Assembly (NCBI RefSeq): GCF_021513275.1
Contig: NZ_CP090978.1
Span: 4,726,501-4,790,500, forward strand
Source of the DNA: Paenibacillus hexagrammi
GTDB taxonomy: Bacteria > Bacillota > Bacilli > Paenibacillales > NBRC-103111
DNA length: 64,000 nt
Reading direction: 5' to 3'
This document shows, piece after piece, positions 25,521 through 35,038 of this stretch (its first letter is position 1; every line of letters starts with the position of its first letter). The notes under the pieces are model-generated. The model worked only from the letters and a program-made list of their open reading frames with translations, was not told the DNA's origin and made no database searches. Made by a program: the position numbers and the translations under genes.

Positions 25521-26285
25521 TTACATACCTAACCATTTCTTGAATAAGTGCTTCGTGGTATCAGCATTCATCGCCGCGATCGATGTCGTAAGCGGAATGC
25601 CTTTCGGACAAGAGCGTACGCAGTTCTGCGAGTTCCCGCAGCCTTCGATACCACCATCTGTCATCAATGCCTCCAGACGTTCATCTTTGTTCATCTCACC
25701 TGTCGGGTGAGCGTTGAACAGGCGAACTTGGGAGACCGCAGCCGGACCGATAAAGTCGGTTTTGTCGTTCACGTTCGGGCAGGATTCCAAGCAAACGCCG
25801 CATGTCATACATTTGGACAATTCGTATGCCCACTGACGCTTGGATTCAGCCATACGCGGACCAGGACCGAGGTCGTACGTTCCGTCGATCGGCACCCACG
25901 CTTTGACTTTCTTTAATGCATTGAACATGCGTCCGCGATCGATAACCAGGTCACGCATAACAGGGAACGTGCTCATCGGAGCAACGCGTACAGGCTGCTC
26001 CAGCTTATCGATAAGCGCCGAGCAAGCTTGGCGCGGCTTGCCGTTGATCACCATGGAGCAAGCGCCGCATACTTCTTCCAGACAGTTGGATTCCCAACAT
26101 ACCGGCGTTGTCTTGTCCCCTTTGGAGTTCTTCGGGTTACGCTGTACTTCCATCAGCGCACTGATCACGTTCATATTCGGACGATACGGAACTTCGAACT
26201 CTTCGGTGTAAGGCTTGGACTCAGGGCTCTCTTGGCGCGTCACAATGAATTTCACTGTTTTTTGCGCAGTTTGTGTGTCTGCCAT
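25521..26285 (-). CDS. sdhB: Succinate dehydrogenase iron-sulfur subunit
   Basis: A 254-residue subunit carrying the electron path from FAD to quinone. The [2Fe-2S] ligands are in CWESNCLEEVCGACSM and KPRQAC. The [4Fe-4S] and [3Fe-4S] ligands are in CMTCGVCLESCP and CGNSQNCVRSCP. The start lies 2 bp after sdhA, as is usual for coupled sdh genes. It belongs to complex II on the inner face of the membrane and links the TCA cycle to the menaquinone pool that mqnE and the UbiD-like gene in this window may supply. Confidence 0.97.
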   Translation of the reverse strand: MADTQTAQKTVKFIVTRQESPESKPYTEEFEVPYRPNMNVISALMEVQRNPKNSKGDKTTPVCWESNCLEEVCGACSMVINGKPRQACSALIDKLEQPVRVAPMSTFPVMRDLVIDRGRMFNALKKVKAWVPIDGTYDLGPGPRMAESKRQWAYELSKCMTCGVCLESCPNVNDKTDFIGPAAVSQVRLFNAHPTGEMNKDERLEALMTDGGIEGCGNSQNCVRSCPKGIPLTTSIAAMNADTTKHLFKKWLGM

Positions 26286-26287
26286 GA

Positions 26288-28051
26288 TTAATGTCCTCCC
26301 TTCTTCTTCTCCGTGGAGTAATCGCGTTTACGAGGCGCAATTAAGGACACGTCAATATCTTCGTAGCTGATTTTCGGTCCATCCGGCGTCCAGTCAGCAA
26401 TGGTCGTTTTCATGAAGTTTTCATCATCACGCTCAGGGAATTCCGGCTTGTAGTGAGCTCCCCGGCTTTCGTTACGCATCAAAGCCCCAAGCGTCATTGC
26501 TTCCGCTAGCTCGAACATATTCCACAGCTGACGAGTGAAAGCAACACCTTGGTTGTTCCATCTTGCCGTATCCGTAATGTTGATGTTGTTGTATCTTTCT
26601 TTCATATCTTTAATGCGGTTGATTGTATCTTGAAGACGATCATTATAACGAACTACCGTCATGTTGGCGTTCATCATATCGCCTAGTTCTTTATGAAGCG
26701 CATAGGCATTCTCAGTACCGCTGTTCATCTTCAGCAGGCTCTCATAACGGTCTGTATGACGCTTCGTTTCACGATCATAGATCGTAGAGGAAACATCCTC
26801 AGAGCTCTTGTTCAAGCCGCGGATGTACTCGACCGCTTTCGGTCCGGATACCATGCCGTCGAAGATCGCAGACACCAGGGAGTTCGCACCGAGACGGTTG
26901 GCTCCGTGATGCTGGTACTCACATTCGCCGGCAGCAAACAAACCAGGAACGTTCGTCATCATGTTGTAGTCAACCCATATACCGCCCATGGAATAGTGAA
27001 CGGCCGGGAAGATCTTCATCGGGATTTTGCGAGGGTCGTCGCCCATAAATTTCTCATAAATCTCCATGATACCGCCGAGTTTAACGTCTAACTCTTTCGG
27101 ATCTTTATGTGAAAGGTCCAGATACACCATGTTCTCGCCGTTGATTCCGAGCTTCTGATCCACACATACAGAGAAGATCTCGCGCGTTGCGATATCCCGC
27201 GGAACGAGGTTTCCGTAAGCCGGATATTTTTCCTCCAGGAAGTACCAAGGCTTGCCGTCCTTGTAGGTCCAAATCCGGCCGCCTTCACCACGCGCCGACT
27301 CTGACATTAAGCGGAGCTTATCATCTCCCGGAATCGCTGTCGGGTGAATTTGAATCATTTCGCCGTTCGCATATTTCACGCCTTGCTGATAGACAGCACT
27401 TGCTGCCGTACCTGTATTGATAACGGAGTTCGTCGTTTTACCAAAGATAATACCAGGACCGCCTGTAGCAAGGATAACGGCTTCCGAAGGGAAGGTTTTA
27501 ACCTCCATGCTGCGCAGATCCTGAGCGGCAATACCACGGCAAATACCTTCATCATCGAGTACTGCGCCGAGGAATTCCCAGTGTTCAAACTTGGTAACAA
27601 GTCCCGCAGTCTCCCAGCGGCGTACTTGCTCGTCAAGCGCGTAAAGCAGCTGCTGTCCAGTAGTTGCCCCCGCAAACGCCGTACGATGGTATTTGGTACC
27701 GCCAAAGCGACGGAAATCCAGCAGTCCTTCCGGCGTACGGTTAAACATAACTCCCATACGGTCCATCAAGTGAATAATGCCAGGAGCAGCGTCGCATAAC
27801 GCCTTTACCGGCGGCTGGTTCGCAAGGAAGTCCCCGCCGTATACCGTATCATCAAAGTGCTCCCAAGTAGAGTCACCTTCACCTTTTGTATTTACTGCAC
27901 CGTTAATTCCGCCTTGTGCACAGACGGAGTGGGATCGCTTTACAGGAACCAAGGAGAACAACTGTACGTGAACTCCGGCTTCTGCTGCTTTGATAGTCGC
28001 CATGAGTCCCGCAAGGCCTCCGCCGACGACGATGATTTTTGAATTAGCCAT
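26288..28051 (-). CDS. sdhA: Succinate dehydrogenase flavoprotein subunit
   Basis: A 587-residue catalytic subunit that oxidises succinate to fumarate. The FAD-binding GGGLAGLMATIKAAEAG is at the N-terminus. The flavin-linking His lies in RSHSVCAQGGINGAV, and active-site elements HPTAIPGDDKLRLMSESARG and FPAVHYSMGGIWVDY are present. Length and motifs fit the Bacillus-type SdhA. It is the middle gene of sdhCAB (16-bp gap from sdhC). Confidence 0.97.
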   Translation of the reverse strand: MANSKIIVVGGGLAGLMATIKAAEAGVHVQLFSLVPVKRSHSVCAQGGINGAVNTKGEGDSTWEHFDDTVYGGDFLANQPPVKALCDAAPGIIHLMDRMGVMFNRTPEGLLDFRRFGGTKYHRTAFAGATTGQQLLYALDEQVRRWETAGLVTKFEHWEFLGAVLDDEGICRGIAAQDLRSMEVKTFPSEAVILATGGPGIIFGKTTNSVINTGTAASAVYQQGVKYANGEMIQIHPTAIPGDDKLRLMSESARGEGGRIWTYKDGKPWYFLEEKYPAYGNLVPRDIATREIFSVCVDQKLGINGENMVYLDLSHKDPKELDVKLGGIMEIYEKFMGDDPRKIPMKIFPAVHYSMGGIWVDYNMMTNVPGLFAAGECEYQHHGANRLGANSLVSAIFDGMVSGPKAVEYIRGLNKSSEDVSSTIYDRETKRHTDRYESLLKMNSGTENAYALHKELGDMMNANMTVVRYNDRLQDTINRIKDMKERYNNINITDTARWNNQGVAFTRQLWNMFELAEAMTLGALMRNESRGAHYKPEFPERDDENFMKTTIADWTPDGPKISYEDIDVSLIAPRKRDYSTEKKKGGH

Positions 28052-28067
28052 TGATGTTCACCCTCCC

Positions 28068-28730
28068 TTAATGCCCTGCGTGCGCCTCTGCAGGCAGCTG
28101 AGTAAATTGAGTATCTGTAAAAGCAGTCAAAGACATAATAAACATGATGCTCATAACCACGAATACACCTAGCCAGATGTATGAGGAAATTCGCTGAGCG
28201 CGAGGTCCCACTGTAATCCCCCAGCTAACCAGGAAGGACCACATACCGTTGCTGAAGTGGAACGTCGCAGACAGAACACCGATCAGATAAATGACGAACA
28301 TGACTGGATTCGTTGCAATATCATGCATCGTAAGCCCCAAATCTTCGTGGTTGACATTACCGATCGCCACCTGAAAGCGCGTCTCGAAGAAGTGCCAAGC
28401 AACGAACAAGAAGGTAAGAACACCGGTTACACGCTGCAAGAAGAACATTTGATTGCGGAAATAACCGTAGTTGCTTACATTATGGCGGGCTTGGTAAGCC
28501 ACATAGAGTCCATAGACGGCATGGTAAAGAAGCGGAAGCCAGATGCCGAAGATCTCCAAGAACAGCACGAGAGGCAATCCGTTCAGCCAATTGATCTGAT
28601 CCACGAAAGCGCCGTGACCTTTAACCGCTTCGTAGTTCGTGAGCAGATGCTCGATGAGAAAGAAGCCCACTGGAATTACGCCAAGCAAAGAGTGGATCTT
28701 TCGAAAGTAATACGAATTACTACCCGACAT
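28068..28730 (-). CDS. sdhC: Succinate dehydrogenase cytochrome b558 subunit
   Basis: About 220 residues with five membrane helices (IHSLLGVIPVGFFLIEHLL, LPLVLFLEIFGIWLPLLYHA, VTGVLTFLFVAWHFFETRF, FVIYLIGVLSATFHFSNGMW, SYIWLGVFVVMSIMFIMSL). Haem-ligand histidines of the B. subtilis-type di-haem anchor are visible in RKIHS, LIEH, LYHAVYG, WHFFE and TFHFSNG. ATG at 28730 follows GGGGG and begins MSGSNSYYFRKIHS; a longer frame has no ribosome site. It is first in the operon, behind a strong sigma-A promoter. Confidence 0.94.
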   Translation of the reverse strand: MSGSNSYYFRKIHSLLGVIPVGFFLIEHLLTNYEAVKGHGAFVDQINWLNGLPLVLFLEIFGIWLPLLYHAVYGLYVAYQARHNVSNYGYFRNQMFFLQRVTGVLTFLFVAWHFFETRFQVAIGNVNHEDLGLTMHDIATNPVMFVIYLIGVLSATFHFSNGMWSFLVSWGITVGPRAQRISSYIWLGVFVVMSIMFIMSLTAFTDTQFTQLPAEAHAGH

Positions 28731-28786
28731 TGAACCAATTCCCCCTAAAATAAGTACATTCGACATTTTCAGACAAGCCACATATC

Positions 28787-28815
28787 ATTGTAACCTCGCC
28801 GCAAACGAGCGTCAA
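28787..28815 (-). promoter_or_regulatory. Sigma-A promoter of sdhCAB
   Basis: Reverse strand TTGACG (28815-28810), 17-bp spacer, TACAAT (28792-28787), 57 bp upstream of sdhC. The remaining spacer up to 29012 is AT-rich. It separates sdhC from the divergent LysR gene and shows no gene. Confidence 0.75.
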
Positions 28816-29012
28816 CCCAGATTCATCCACGCCTAGTGTGCCATTACGGCCGATGTTTATGCAGATCGTCCAAAAATTGTGAACAAGAAGTGACATATAC
28901 ATCGTACCTCTTTCTCGCTTATAATGGAAGTGCCGATTTTGTATATACACTTATAACAAAATTGCATATTCACATATCATATCCCTTTTAAATAAGAAGC
29001 AGGTGATCTTCC

Positions 29013-29912
29013 TTGGAGCTATTCGATGTATTCGCAGTCGTTGTCGAGCAAGCTAGTCTCAATAAAGCCTCACAAGTCCTTAATCTGTCACAGCCCGCTC
29101 TTTCGCGTAAAATCATGAAGCTGGAGGAGGAGCTTGGAGTCGAGCTCTTTATCCGCAAAGGCAAAAGACTGGAGCTCACGAAAGTCGGCCAGATCTGCTA
29201 TGACCATGCCATTGAACTGCGTCATCTGGAGCGCAAATTCATGCAGGCCATTCAGGCCTACAAAGCCGCGGGCAGCCATGCATCCCTTACCATCGGGGCC
29301 AGCTTGACCACGCTGCAGGCAACGCTTCCTGATTTAATCACTTACTTTATCCAAGAGCATCCTCTTACGGATATCAAGCTGCTGACCGGGAAAACGCACG
29401 AAGTCGTTACCATGGTCAAAGAAAAGAGGGTGGACATAGGGCTGGTCGCCTCGCAGATCCACGCAGCGGGACTTCATTGCGAGCCTTTGTTTGACGATCA
29501 TCTCTGTCTGGTGCTGCCTCTCGGGCATGCTTATATTGACCGGCCTGCTTTATCTGTAACTGACTTACACGAGCTGCCCATGATCCTTTTTTCCAAAGGA
29601 ACCTGGTACCGCGTTCTCATGGACGAGCTGTTTCACCGCTTTGCTGTATTTCCAGAGGTTCAGATGGAGATCGACTCCTTTGAAGCAATACTGCGCTTGG
29701 TATCCACCTGCAAAACCGCAACTTTGCTGCCCCGCTCTTATTTACGGGAGGATCTCATTCCGAACAACCAGCTCATGCTGCGCAACTTGACCGAGCTCGA
29801 GGAGACGAAACGGACAACATCCCTGATCTATACTGATGAGGCGGAATCGAACGCAGTAGCCATGAATTTCGTACAAAAAGCAACTCGCTATTTCGAGGAA
29901 TCAAACAAATAA
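29013..29912 (+). CDS. LysR family transcriptional regulator divergent from sdhCAB
   Basis: A 299-residue protein starting at TTG with AGGTGAT five nt upstream. It has an N-terminal winged HTH (QASLNKASQVLNLSQPALSR KIMKLEEELG) and a LysR co-inducer domain (LTIGASLTTLQATLPDLI, VDIGLVASQI, ELPMILFSKGTWYR). LysR proteins usually control the divergent gene, here sdhCAB. CcpE, a citrate-responsive TCA-cycle regulator, is a conceivable relative, but I cannot distinguish it from other LysR members. The ligand is unknown. Confidence 0.9.
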   Translation: MELFDVFAVVVEQASLNKASQVLNLSQPALSRKIMKLEEELGVELFIRKGKRLELTKVGQICYDHAIELRHLERKFMQAIQAYKAAGSHASLTIGASLTTLQATLPDLITYFIQEHPLTDIKLLTGKTHEVVTMVKEKRVDIGLVASQIHAAGLHCEPLFDDHLCLVLPLGHAYIDRPALSVTDLHELPMILFSKGTWYRVLMDELFHRFAVFPEVQMEIDSFEAILRLVSTCKTATLLPRSYLREDLIPNNQLMLRNLTELEETKRTTSLIYTDEAESNAVAMNFVQKATRYFEESNK

Positions 29913-29966
29913 ACCTCTTCACGCTCTTGGCCGAAAAACTAGCCAACCAGCATAAAGAGGTTCTTT
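29911..29966. terminator. Bidirectional terminator between lysR-like gene and response regulator
   Basis: AACCTCTT (29912-29919) pairs with AAGAGGTT (29955-29962) around an inner TTGGC/GCCAA stem. Short A and T tracts flank it. It lies between two convergent genes. Confidence 0.65.
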
Positions 29967-29975
29967 ATGGTTATC

Positions 29976-30701
29976 TCAAAGTATGAATTTGTATCCAACC
30001 CCCCAAACAGTTCGGATCCGCTTGGGCTGCTTTGGATTTTCCTCAACCTTCTTCCGTAAGTTCGCGATATGCACGTCGATTGCCCGGTCCGTGACAAAAG
30101 AGTCAAAGCCCCTGACGGTGTTGATCAAGTCCTCTCTGCTGAACACCCGTCCCGGGTGATTCACAAAGCATCTCATAATCTCAAATTCGGAGTAAGTGGT
30201 ATTAACCAACCCTCCCTTGACCCACATGGACCTGGAGTCGGCATCCAGACTTATCATAGTATCGGATATTTCCGTACTACGCACCTCTTGGTGAAATTCT
30301 GCTTCCTCCATCGACGCTTCCTGTACACGGGCCTGGTAAATCTTCGCTCTCCGCAGCAGCGCCTGCACTCTAGCACTCATCTCGTGCATACTGAACGGTT
30401 TACTAAGAAAATCGTCCGCCCCCACCGTTAAAGCGCTTACACGTTCTACTACTTTGTTTTTCATAGACACGATCATGATCGGCACCATCGAAGTTTCCCG
30501 CACCTGCTTGCATAATTCAAGACCATCCATATCCGGCAGCATCAAATCCAACAGAATCACATCCGGTTCAAACGAAGCGATAGCATGCAGCCCTTCTTCG
30601 CCATTTCCCTTTCTCATTACCCGGAAGCCTTCTTCCCCCAAATACATGGAGACCATGTCGCCAACCATTACATCATCTTCAATTACAAGCACCTTATCCA
30701 T
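29976..30701 (-). CDS. Response regulator transcription factor, OmpR/PhoB type (orphan)
   Basis: About 241 residues from ATG 30701 (MDKVLVIEDDVMVGDMVSMY) after AGAGGTGG. The receiver domain has the acidic pair EDD and phosphoacceptor Asp in DVILLDLMLPDMDGL, then Ser in MIVSMKN and Lys in FLSKPF. The C-terminal winged helix ends FVTDRAIDVHIANLRKKVEE and TVWGVGYKFIL. The expected ALTVGADDF loop is intact. No histidine kinase gene is adjacent, so its partner lies elsewhere. It neighbours ktrBA but in a separate unit. Its target genes are unknown. Confidence 0.93.
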   Translation of the reverse strand: MDKVLVIEDDVMVGDMVSMYLGEEGFRVMRKGNGEEGLHAIASFEPDVILLDLMLPDMDGLELCKQVRETSMVPIMIVSMKNKVVERVSALTVGADDFLSKPFSMHEMSARVQALLRRAKIYQARVQEASMEEAEFHQEVRSTEISDTMISLDADSRSMWVKGGLVNTTYSEFEIMRCFVNHPGRVFSREDLINTVRGFDSFVTDRAIDVHIANLRKKVEENPKQPKRIRTVWGVGYKFIL

Positions 30702-30876
30702 GTACGCCCACCTCTGCTCATCATTCATTTGTTAGAAAAGTATGAGGAAATCGTCAGGTAAGCCTTCAATTGTCTGTCTATGATGGTAGAAAAGTGTCGA
30801 AATACTTTATGTAATCTTAATATACAATAGAAATCATCCTGCCAACAAGTAAAAATGTTAGTTTTTTGTTAACACA

Positions 30877-30916
30877 GAAAAAGACCGGTTCGGCATCTCT
30901 GTCCAAAACCCGGTCT
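30877..30916 (-). terminator. Rho-independent terminator of ktrBA
   Basis: AGACCGG (30882-30888) pairs with CCGGTCT (30910-30916), and the reverse strand continues into TTTTT. It lies about 30 bp past ktrA. Confidence 0.75.
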
Positions 30917-30943
30917 ATGAAGATGATTGCTAGCGCTGAAGCT

Positions 30944-31606
30944 CTAACGGATTACTTCATGTTCAAACTCTTCGATCTGATCATTCGTGCCAATAATCAC
31001 CATGACGTCTTTCTCATTCACTACATCGGTAGCCATTGGTGCGATGATGACCCCGTTCTTCTTATTAATCGCCACAACGCTGCAGCCGTATTTAGCCCGT
31101 GGGTCTAGCTCCTTAATCGATAACCCGCAAAGACGCTTGGGCACCGAGAGCTCTACAATGGTGTAATCCTTAGACAGTTCTATGTAATCCAGCAAATTAG
31201 GCGAAACCAACTGGTGGGCGACGCGAATGCCCATATCCCGTTCCGGATAAATTACGCGATCTACCCCGATCTTATTCAGTACCTTCCCGTGAAGTTCCGA
31301 TAGGGCTTTGGCGACCACCATTTTCACACCTAAATCCTTGAGGACAATCGCCGTTAAAATGCTCGCTTGGATATCGTCACCTATCGCTACAACCGCACAG
31401 TCAAAATTACGCACGCCCAGAGATTTGAGAACCTCCTCGTCCGTTGAGTCCGCCACAACGGTGTGTGTGAGCTCCGAGCTCATCTCATCAACTGCTTCCT
31501 CGTCCTTGTCGATGCCAAGAACCTCATACCCAAGCTTAATCAGCTCCTTGGATAAACTCGATCCAAACCGGCCAAGACCGATGACGGCATATTGATTCTT
31601 CTTCAT
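30944..31606 (-). CDS. ktrA: Potassium uptake regulatory subunit KtrA/KtrC (RCK domain)
   Basis: A 220-residue cytosolic gating ring subunit. The RCK-N Rossmann domain starts AVIGLGRFGSSLSKELIKLG with Asp in GIDKDEEAVDE. It binds ATP/ADP. The RCK-C domain (ELSVPKRLCGLSIKELDPR to MVIIGTNDQIEEFE) is the c-di-AMP binding part in homologues. It follows ktrB by 12 bp and forms the KtrAB potassium channel complex with it. Both genes are placed behind a c-di-AMP riboswitch, so the same nucleotide probably acts on both synthesis and activity. Confidence 0.92.
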   Translation of the reverse strand: MKKNQYAVIGLGRFGSSLSKELIKLGYEVLGIDKDEEAVDEMSSELTHTVVADSTDEEVLKSLGVRNFDCAVVAIGDDIQASILTAIVLKDLGVKMVVAKALSELHGKVLNKIGVDRVIYPERDMGIRVAHQLVSPNLLDYIELSKDYTIVELSVPKRLCGLSIKELDPRAKYGCSVVAINKKNGVIIAPMATDVVNEKDVMVIIGTNDQIEEFEHEVIR

Positions 31607-31618
31607 TTCTATGTTCCC

Positions 31619-32967
31619 CTATCCAATCGTGATTTTACCCTCTGGGTATCTATACAATTCCTTCTCTTGCTTCGGTTGTAAGGCGAATGCCAATGTAAGC
31701 AGTCCCAGTCGGCCGGCGAACATGATCAAGATAATCATGATTTTGCCAAACACCGTAAGCGACGGAGTAAGTCCCATTGATAGTCCCACCGTGCTGAACG
31801 CAGAGGTCACTTCAAACAAAATTTTCAAAAATTGCGCATCCTCCGTTGTTGACAGCAGCATGGCCACGAAGATAACGACAATCAAGGCAATCATCGTCAG
31901 CGTAATCGCTTTAAGAATGCGGTCCTTCGCCAAACGAAAACGGAAAATCACAATATCTTCCTTGCCTCGGATCATCGTAATGATCGCCGCGATCAGAATG
32001 GCAAACGTCGTCGTCTTAATCCCGCCCCCGTTGAGCCAGGTGAAGCACCGATAAACATGAGAATCACCATGAAGAACTGAGTAGCCTGCCGCATAGAGCC
32101 GATGTCAATCGTATTCGGTCCGGCAGTTCTAGGAGCTACGGACTGGAAGAAGGATGAAAGAATTTTTCCGCCAAAGTTCAAAGGCTCAAGCGTCATCGTG
32201 TTCGAATATTCAAACGTAAAAATCACGATGGCTCCAAGCAGGATGAGAAGCCCGTTCATAATCAAAACAACCTTAGAATGAAGCGAAAGCTTTCTCGTCT
32301 TGCGATACTCCAGTAAATCCGACATGACGATAAATCCCAAGCCGCCGAGCACCACAGTCACCATAGCTACCACATTCACTACAAAATCATCAGCATAAGC
32401 GGTAAAGGAAGCAAATGGAGCATCAACCGTTCCGAAAAGATCAAATCCGGCATTATTGAACATCGAAATCGAATGCCAAATTCCAAAATATATAGCCTTA
32501 GGTAGATCCATATCAAAGGACCAGCGAATTGTAAAAATAACAGCTGCAATGGCTTCAATACCAAGAGAATAAATGATGACCTTGCGGATCAAGCGCACGA
32601 TACCTTCCATGCTGCCTTGGTTAAAAGCCTCTTGTAATAAAAGCCTTTCCTTCAGCGTAATTTTCTTACGTAGGACAAAGGCGAACAAGGTGGCCATGGT
32701 CATAAAACCGAGCCCGCCAATCTGGATCAAGGTTATAATGACAATTTGACCGAACATGGTGTAAGTCGAGCCGGTATCGACGACTACGAGCCCGGTTACG
32801 CAAGTAGCTGACGTTGCCGTGAAAAAGGCGTCAAGAAAATGCACGGATTCGCCAGTAACTGAGGCAATCGGCAAAGAGAGAAGCCCTGTTCCCAACAAAA
32901 TGATGATTGCAAAGCCAAGCACCAGAATTTGTGGAGGCGTGAGCCGCCAGATCGTTAACTTTTTCAT
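31619..32967 (-). CDS. ktrB: Potassium uptake channel subunit KtrB/KtrD, single-base frameshift
   Basis: The start ATG at 32967 (MKKLTIWRLTPPQILVLGFA) follows GGGGG. SKT-family pore repeats are seen with filter regions TATCVTGLVVVDTGS, SISMFNNAGFDLFG and, at the fourth repeat, FIGASPGSTG. There the frame breaks: a G5 run (C5 on the plus strand, 32025-32029) gives AGLRRRRLPF and a stop. One more G restores GGGIKTTTFAILIAAIITMI and continues to 31619, a 449-residue protein of normal length. The rest (MIRGKEDIVIFRFRLAKDR and two helices) is intact. It moves K+ together with KtrA. A base-calling error is likely. Confidence 0.92.
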
Positions 32968-32985
32968 AAATCCCCCTGTACACAC

Positions 32986-33013
32986 GCAAAAAAGACACTG
33001 GAAATCCAATGCC
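32986..33013 (-). terminator. Terminator of the c-di-AMP riboswitch expression platform
   Basis: On the reverse strand GGCATTGG pairs (two G-U) with CCAGTGTC across an ATTT loop, followed by TTTTTT, 20 bp before the ktrB ribosome site. It would stop transcription when c-di-AMP is bound. Confidence 0.75.
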
Positions 33014-33028
33014 TTATCGCTATGGTTC

Positions 33029-33160
33029 CTGACGTAAAGCCTACGAGGTTAGCTGACGGATTCGGATGCGCGCGGTCACCCTATTTGCTGTAACATGAAA
33101 AGTCTTAGCAAAATTCACCCCAATTACATGGTTCCCCCGTTTTCAACAAGAAATTCGGCT
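33029..33160 (-). ncRNA. c-di-AMP riboswitch (ydaO-yuaA class) upstream of ktrBA
   Basis: The reverse strand carries the diagnostic blocks of this class: GCCGAATTTCTTGTTG, CGGGGGAACCATGTAATT, GGGGTGAAT, AGGGTGACC, and the highly conserved CCGAATCCGTCAGCTAAC followed by CTCGTAGGC. The class represses potassium-import and wall-remodelling genes when c-di-AMP is high, and ktrAB is a classic target. A terminator follows, and a sigma-A promoter lies 20 bp before the aptamer. Confidence 0.95.
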
Positions 33161-33179
33161 TTTTATTCAATTGATATGA

Positions 33180-33208
33180 ATTATATATCTCTTTTGGCAT
33201 CCGCACAA
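33180..33208 (-). promoter_or_regulatory. Sigma-A promoter of the ktrBA riboswitch transcript
   Basis: Reverse strand TTGTGC (33208-33203), 17-bp spacer, TATAAT (33185-33180), about 20 bp upstream of the aptamer. The rest of the spacer to 33406 shows no gene. Confidence 0.75.
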
Positions 33209-33406
33209 AGTTGGTTTTCGGGCTTTTGAGGTTATATAAGGAGGAATCGCTCGTTTCTGAGGAGCTAAGGAGGGTTTTACAACTCGAAATCAAGCATTTG
33301 CCCGCGATTGCGTTTTATTTTGAAAGAATTGGCTTTCTTTTTCATCTGTGATACTTTTATTTTATCCGTTTATAAAAATGAACCATAAAGGGGTTGAGCC
33401 CTGTAC

Positions 33407-35038
33407 ATGAACCGACTGAAGCTGAACCGTCCGCTATTGATCCTCGCCTGCATAGGAATCGTGCTTTACTTCGGGATTAATATGTGGTCCGGTCTGCAGT
33501 CCGACGAAGCGGCACCGAGTGAGAATCCGACCATCGCAAAGCAGCAGGCTGCAGAAGCAGCAGCGCAATTTATTCAAGACAGATACGGAATTACGATCTC
33601 AAGCACAAAGACCTTCGTCGTGTACCAATCGAAAAAGACACGAAGCGGCTATCTCCAGAAAGAGCATATCGTCGAGGCTTACAGTCTCAAGTACGGTGAA
33701 CGATTTCCCATCGATTACTATCAAGTTACAGTCTTGGAACCTGAGACCAAGCGGCAGTTCCAGGTAGAAGTGAACTACACGAATGCGCATATTTTCGGCT
33801 GGAAAGAGACCGACACCAAGGCCCTTCGCAGCGCACCCATCAGCCGGCAAAGAGCTGATCTGCTGTCCCGGCAGGAAATGACGCGGCTCGGATTTAACCC
33901 CGATGATTTTGTAGCTGTAGACGATTCTAGCTCAGAGAACCCGACAGCCTCCAATGCAAACACCTATCTATATGAGAAGCAGTCGGATGCGATCGGGAGC
34001 TCGAAGCTTCGGCTTCAGCTTGATTTTGATGATCAAGCGATCATTGGAAGCACTGTACAATTTAGCATTCCCCCGGAGCACCAGGCTTGGTTGGATCAGC
34101 AAGACCGTTCCGCATCGATCATGACTTGGATTAGTATGGGATTTACATTTCTCATGTCCATTGCGGCTGTCGTGTACGCGGTAAAATACCGCAAACAGAT
34201 GGAATTTCGCAGAGGCCTGCTGCTGACGATCCTTTTTACCACCATTTATATCGCCAACAATATCAATATGTATCCTGCTTTTAAAGCGATGGCGGGCTAT
34301 GAAAACGGTGGATTGGCAACGCTATTGAGCACGCTGTTTATGAATGTGGTGACGATGCTGCTGGGGTTGTCCGTCTATATCTCGCTTACTGCAGGAAGCA
34401 AGCTATGGGAGATTTCCGGGAAAACGCATATCTGGTCCACATGGAAGGATTCCTCTTTCGGTTCGGAGGTCAGCTCCGGCATGGGGCGGGGCTACTTGAT
34501 TGCCTTATTCATTCTAGGCGTCCAGCAGGTTCTCTTCTTTGCCGGTGAAGCAAATTTCGATGTGTGGGCCGTGAACGATCCTACAGACTCTGTGCTGAAT
34601 CAGCTCGAGCCCAAGCTCTTCCCGCTTATGGCCTGGGCCGCAGCGATCTCGGAAGAAGCAGCATATCGCGTGCTGGGGATCCTGCTCTTTAAGAAGCTGC
34701 TTCGCAACAACTTTATTGCCGTTCTGATTCCAAGTATCATTTGGGCGGCCAGCCACACGCAATATCCGATCTACCCTGTATATACCCGCTTGATTGAAGT
34801 GACCGTCATCGGCATGATTCTTGGGTATGTGTTTCTCAAGTACGGCTTCCTGACCTCCCTGTTCGCGCATGCGAGCATGGACAGCATTTTGATGGGCCTT
34901 TCGCTGTTCTCGCTGGGGAAACCGAGCGATGTGCTCACCGGTATCTTCTATGTCCTGCTTCCGGCACTTGCTGGGCTTGTCATCGCCTGGCTGCACCGTA
35001 AAACGTGTCCACGAAGCCCTATTCGTTCATTGACGTAA
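33407..35038 (+). CDS. CPBP family intramembrane glutamic endopeptidase
   Basis: A 543-residue membrane protein. After an N-terminal helix (LLILACIGIVLYFGI), about 200 residues lie outside the membrane. The C-terminal half has about eight helices. The CPBP (Rce1/Abi) motifs are present: EEAAYR (EExxxR) near 428, a WAASHT segment (conserved His) and FAHASMD (HxxxD/N). These are the active-site residues of glutamate-dependent intramembrane proteases. The large extracellular domain (FPIDYYQVTVLEPETKRQFQ) is unusual compared with short CPBP proteins. It stands alone between the ktr promoter region and the convergent uvrC gene. The substrate is unknown. Confidence 0.88.
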   Translation: MNRLKLNRPLLILACIGIVLYFGINMWSGLQSDEAAPSENPTIAKQQAAEAAAQFIQDRYGITISSTKTFVVYQSKKTRSGYLQKEHIVEAYSLKYGERFPIDYYQVTVLEPETKRQFQVEVNYTNAHIFGWKETDTKALRSAPISRQRADLLSRQEMTRLGFNPDDFVAVDDSSSENPTASNANTYLYEKQSDAIGSSKLRLQLDFDDQAIIGSTVQFSIPPEHQAWLDQQDRSASIMTWISMGFTFLMSIAAVVYAVKYRKQMEFRRGLLLTILFTTIYIANNINMYPAFKAMAGYENGGLATLLSTLFMNVVTMLLGLSVYISLTAGSKLWEISGKTHIWSTWKDSSFGSEVSSGMGRGYLIALFILGVQQVLFFAGEANFDVWAVNDPTDSVLNQLEPKLFPLMAWAAAISEEAAYRVLGILLFKKLLRNNFIAVLIPSIIWAASHTQYPIYPVYTRLIEVTVIGMILGYVFLKYGFLTSLFAHASMDSILMGLSLFSLGKPSDVLTGIFYVLLPALAGLVIAWLHRKTCPRSPIRSLT

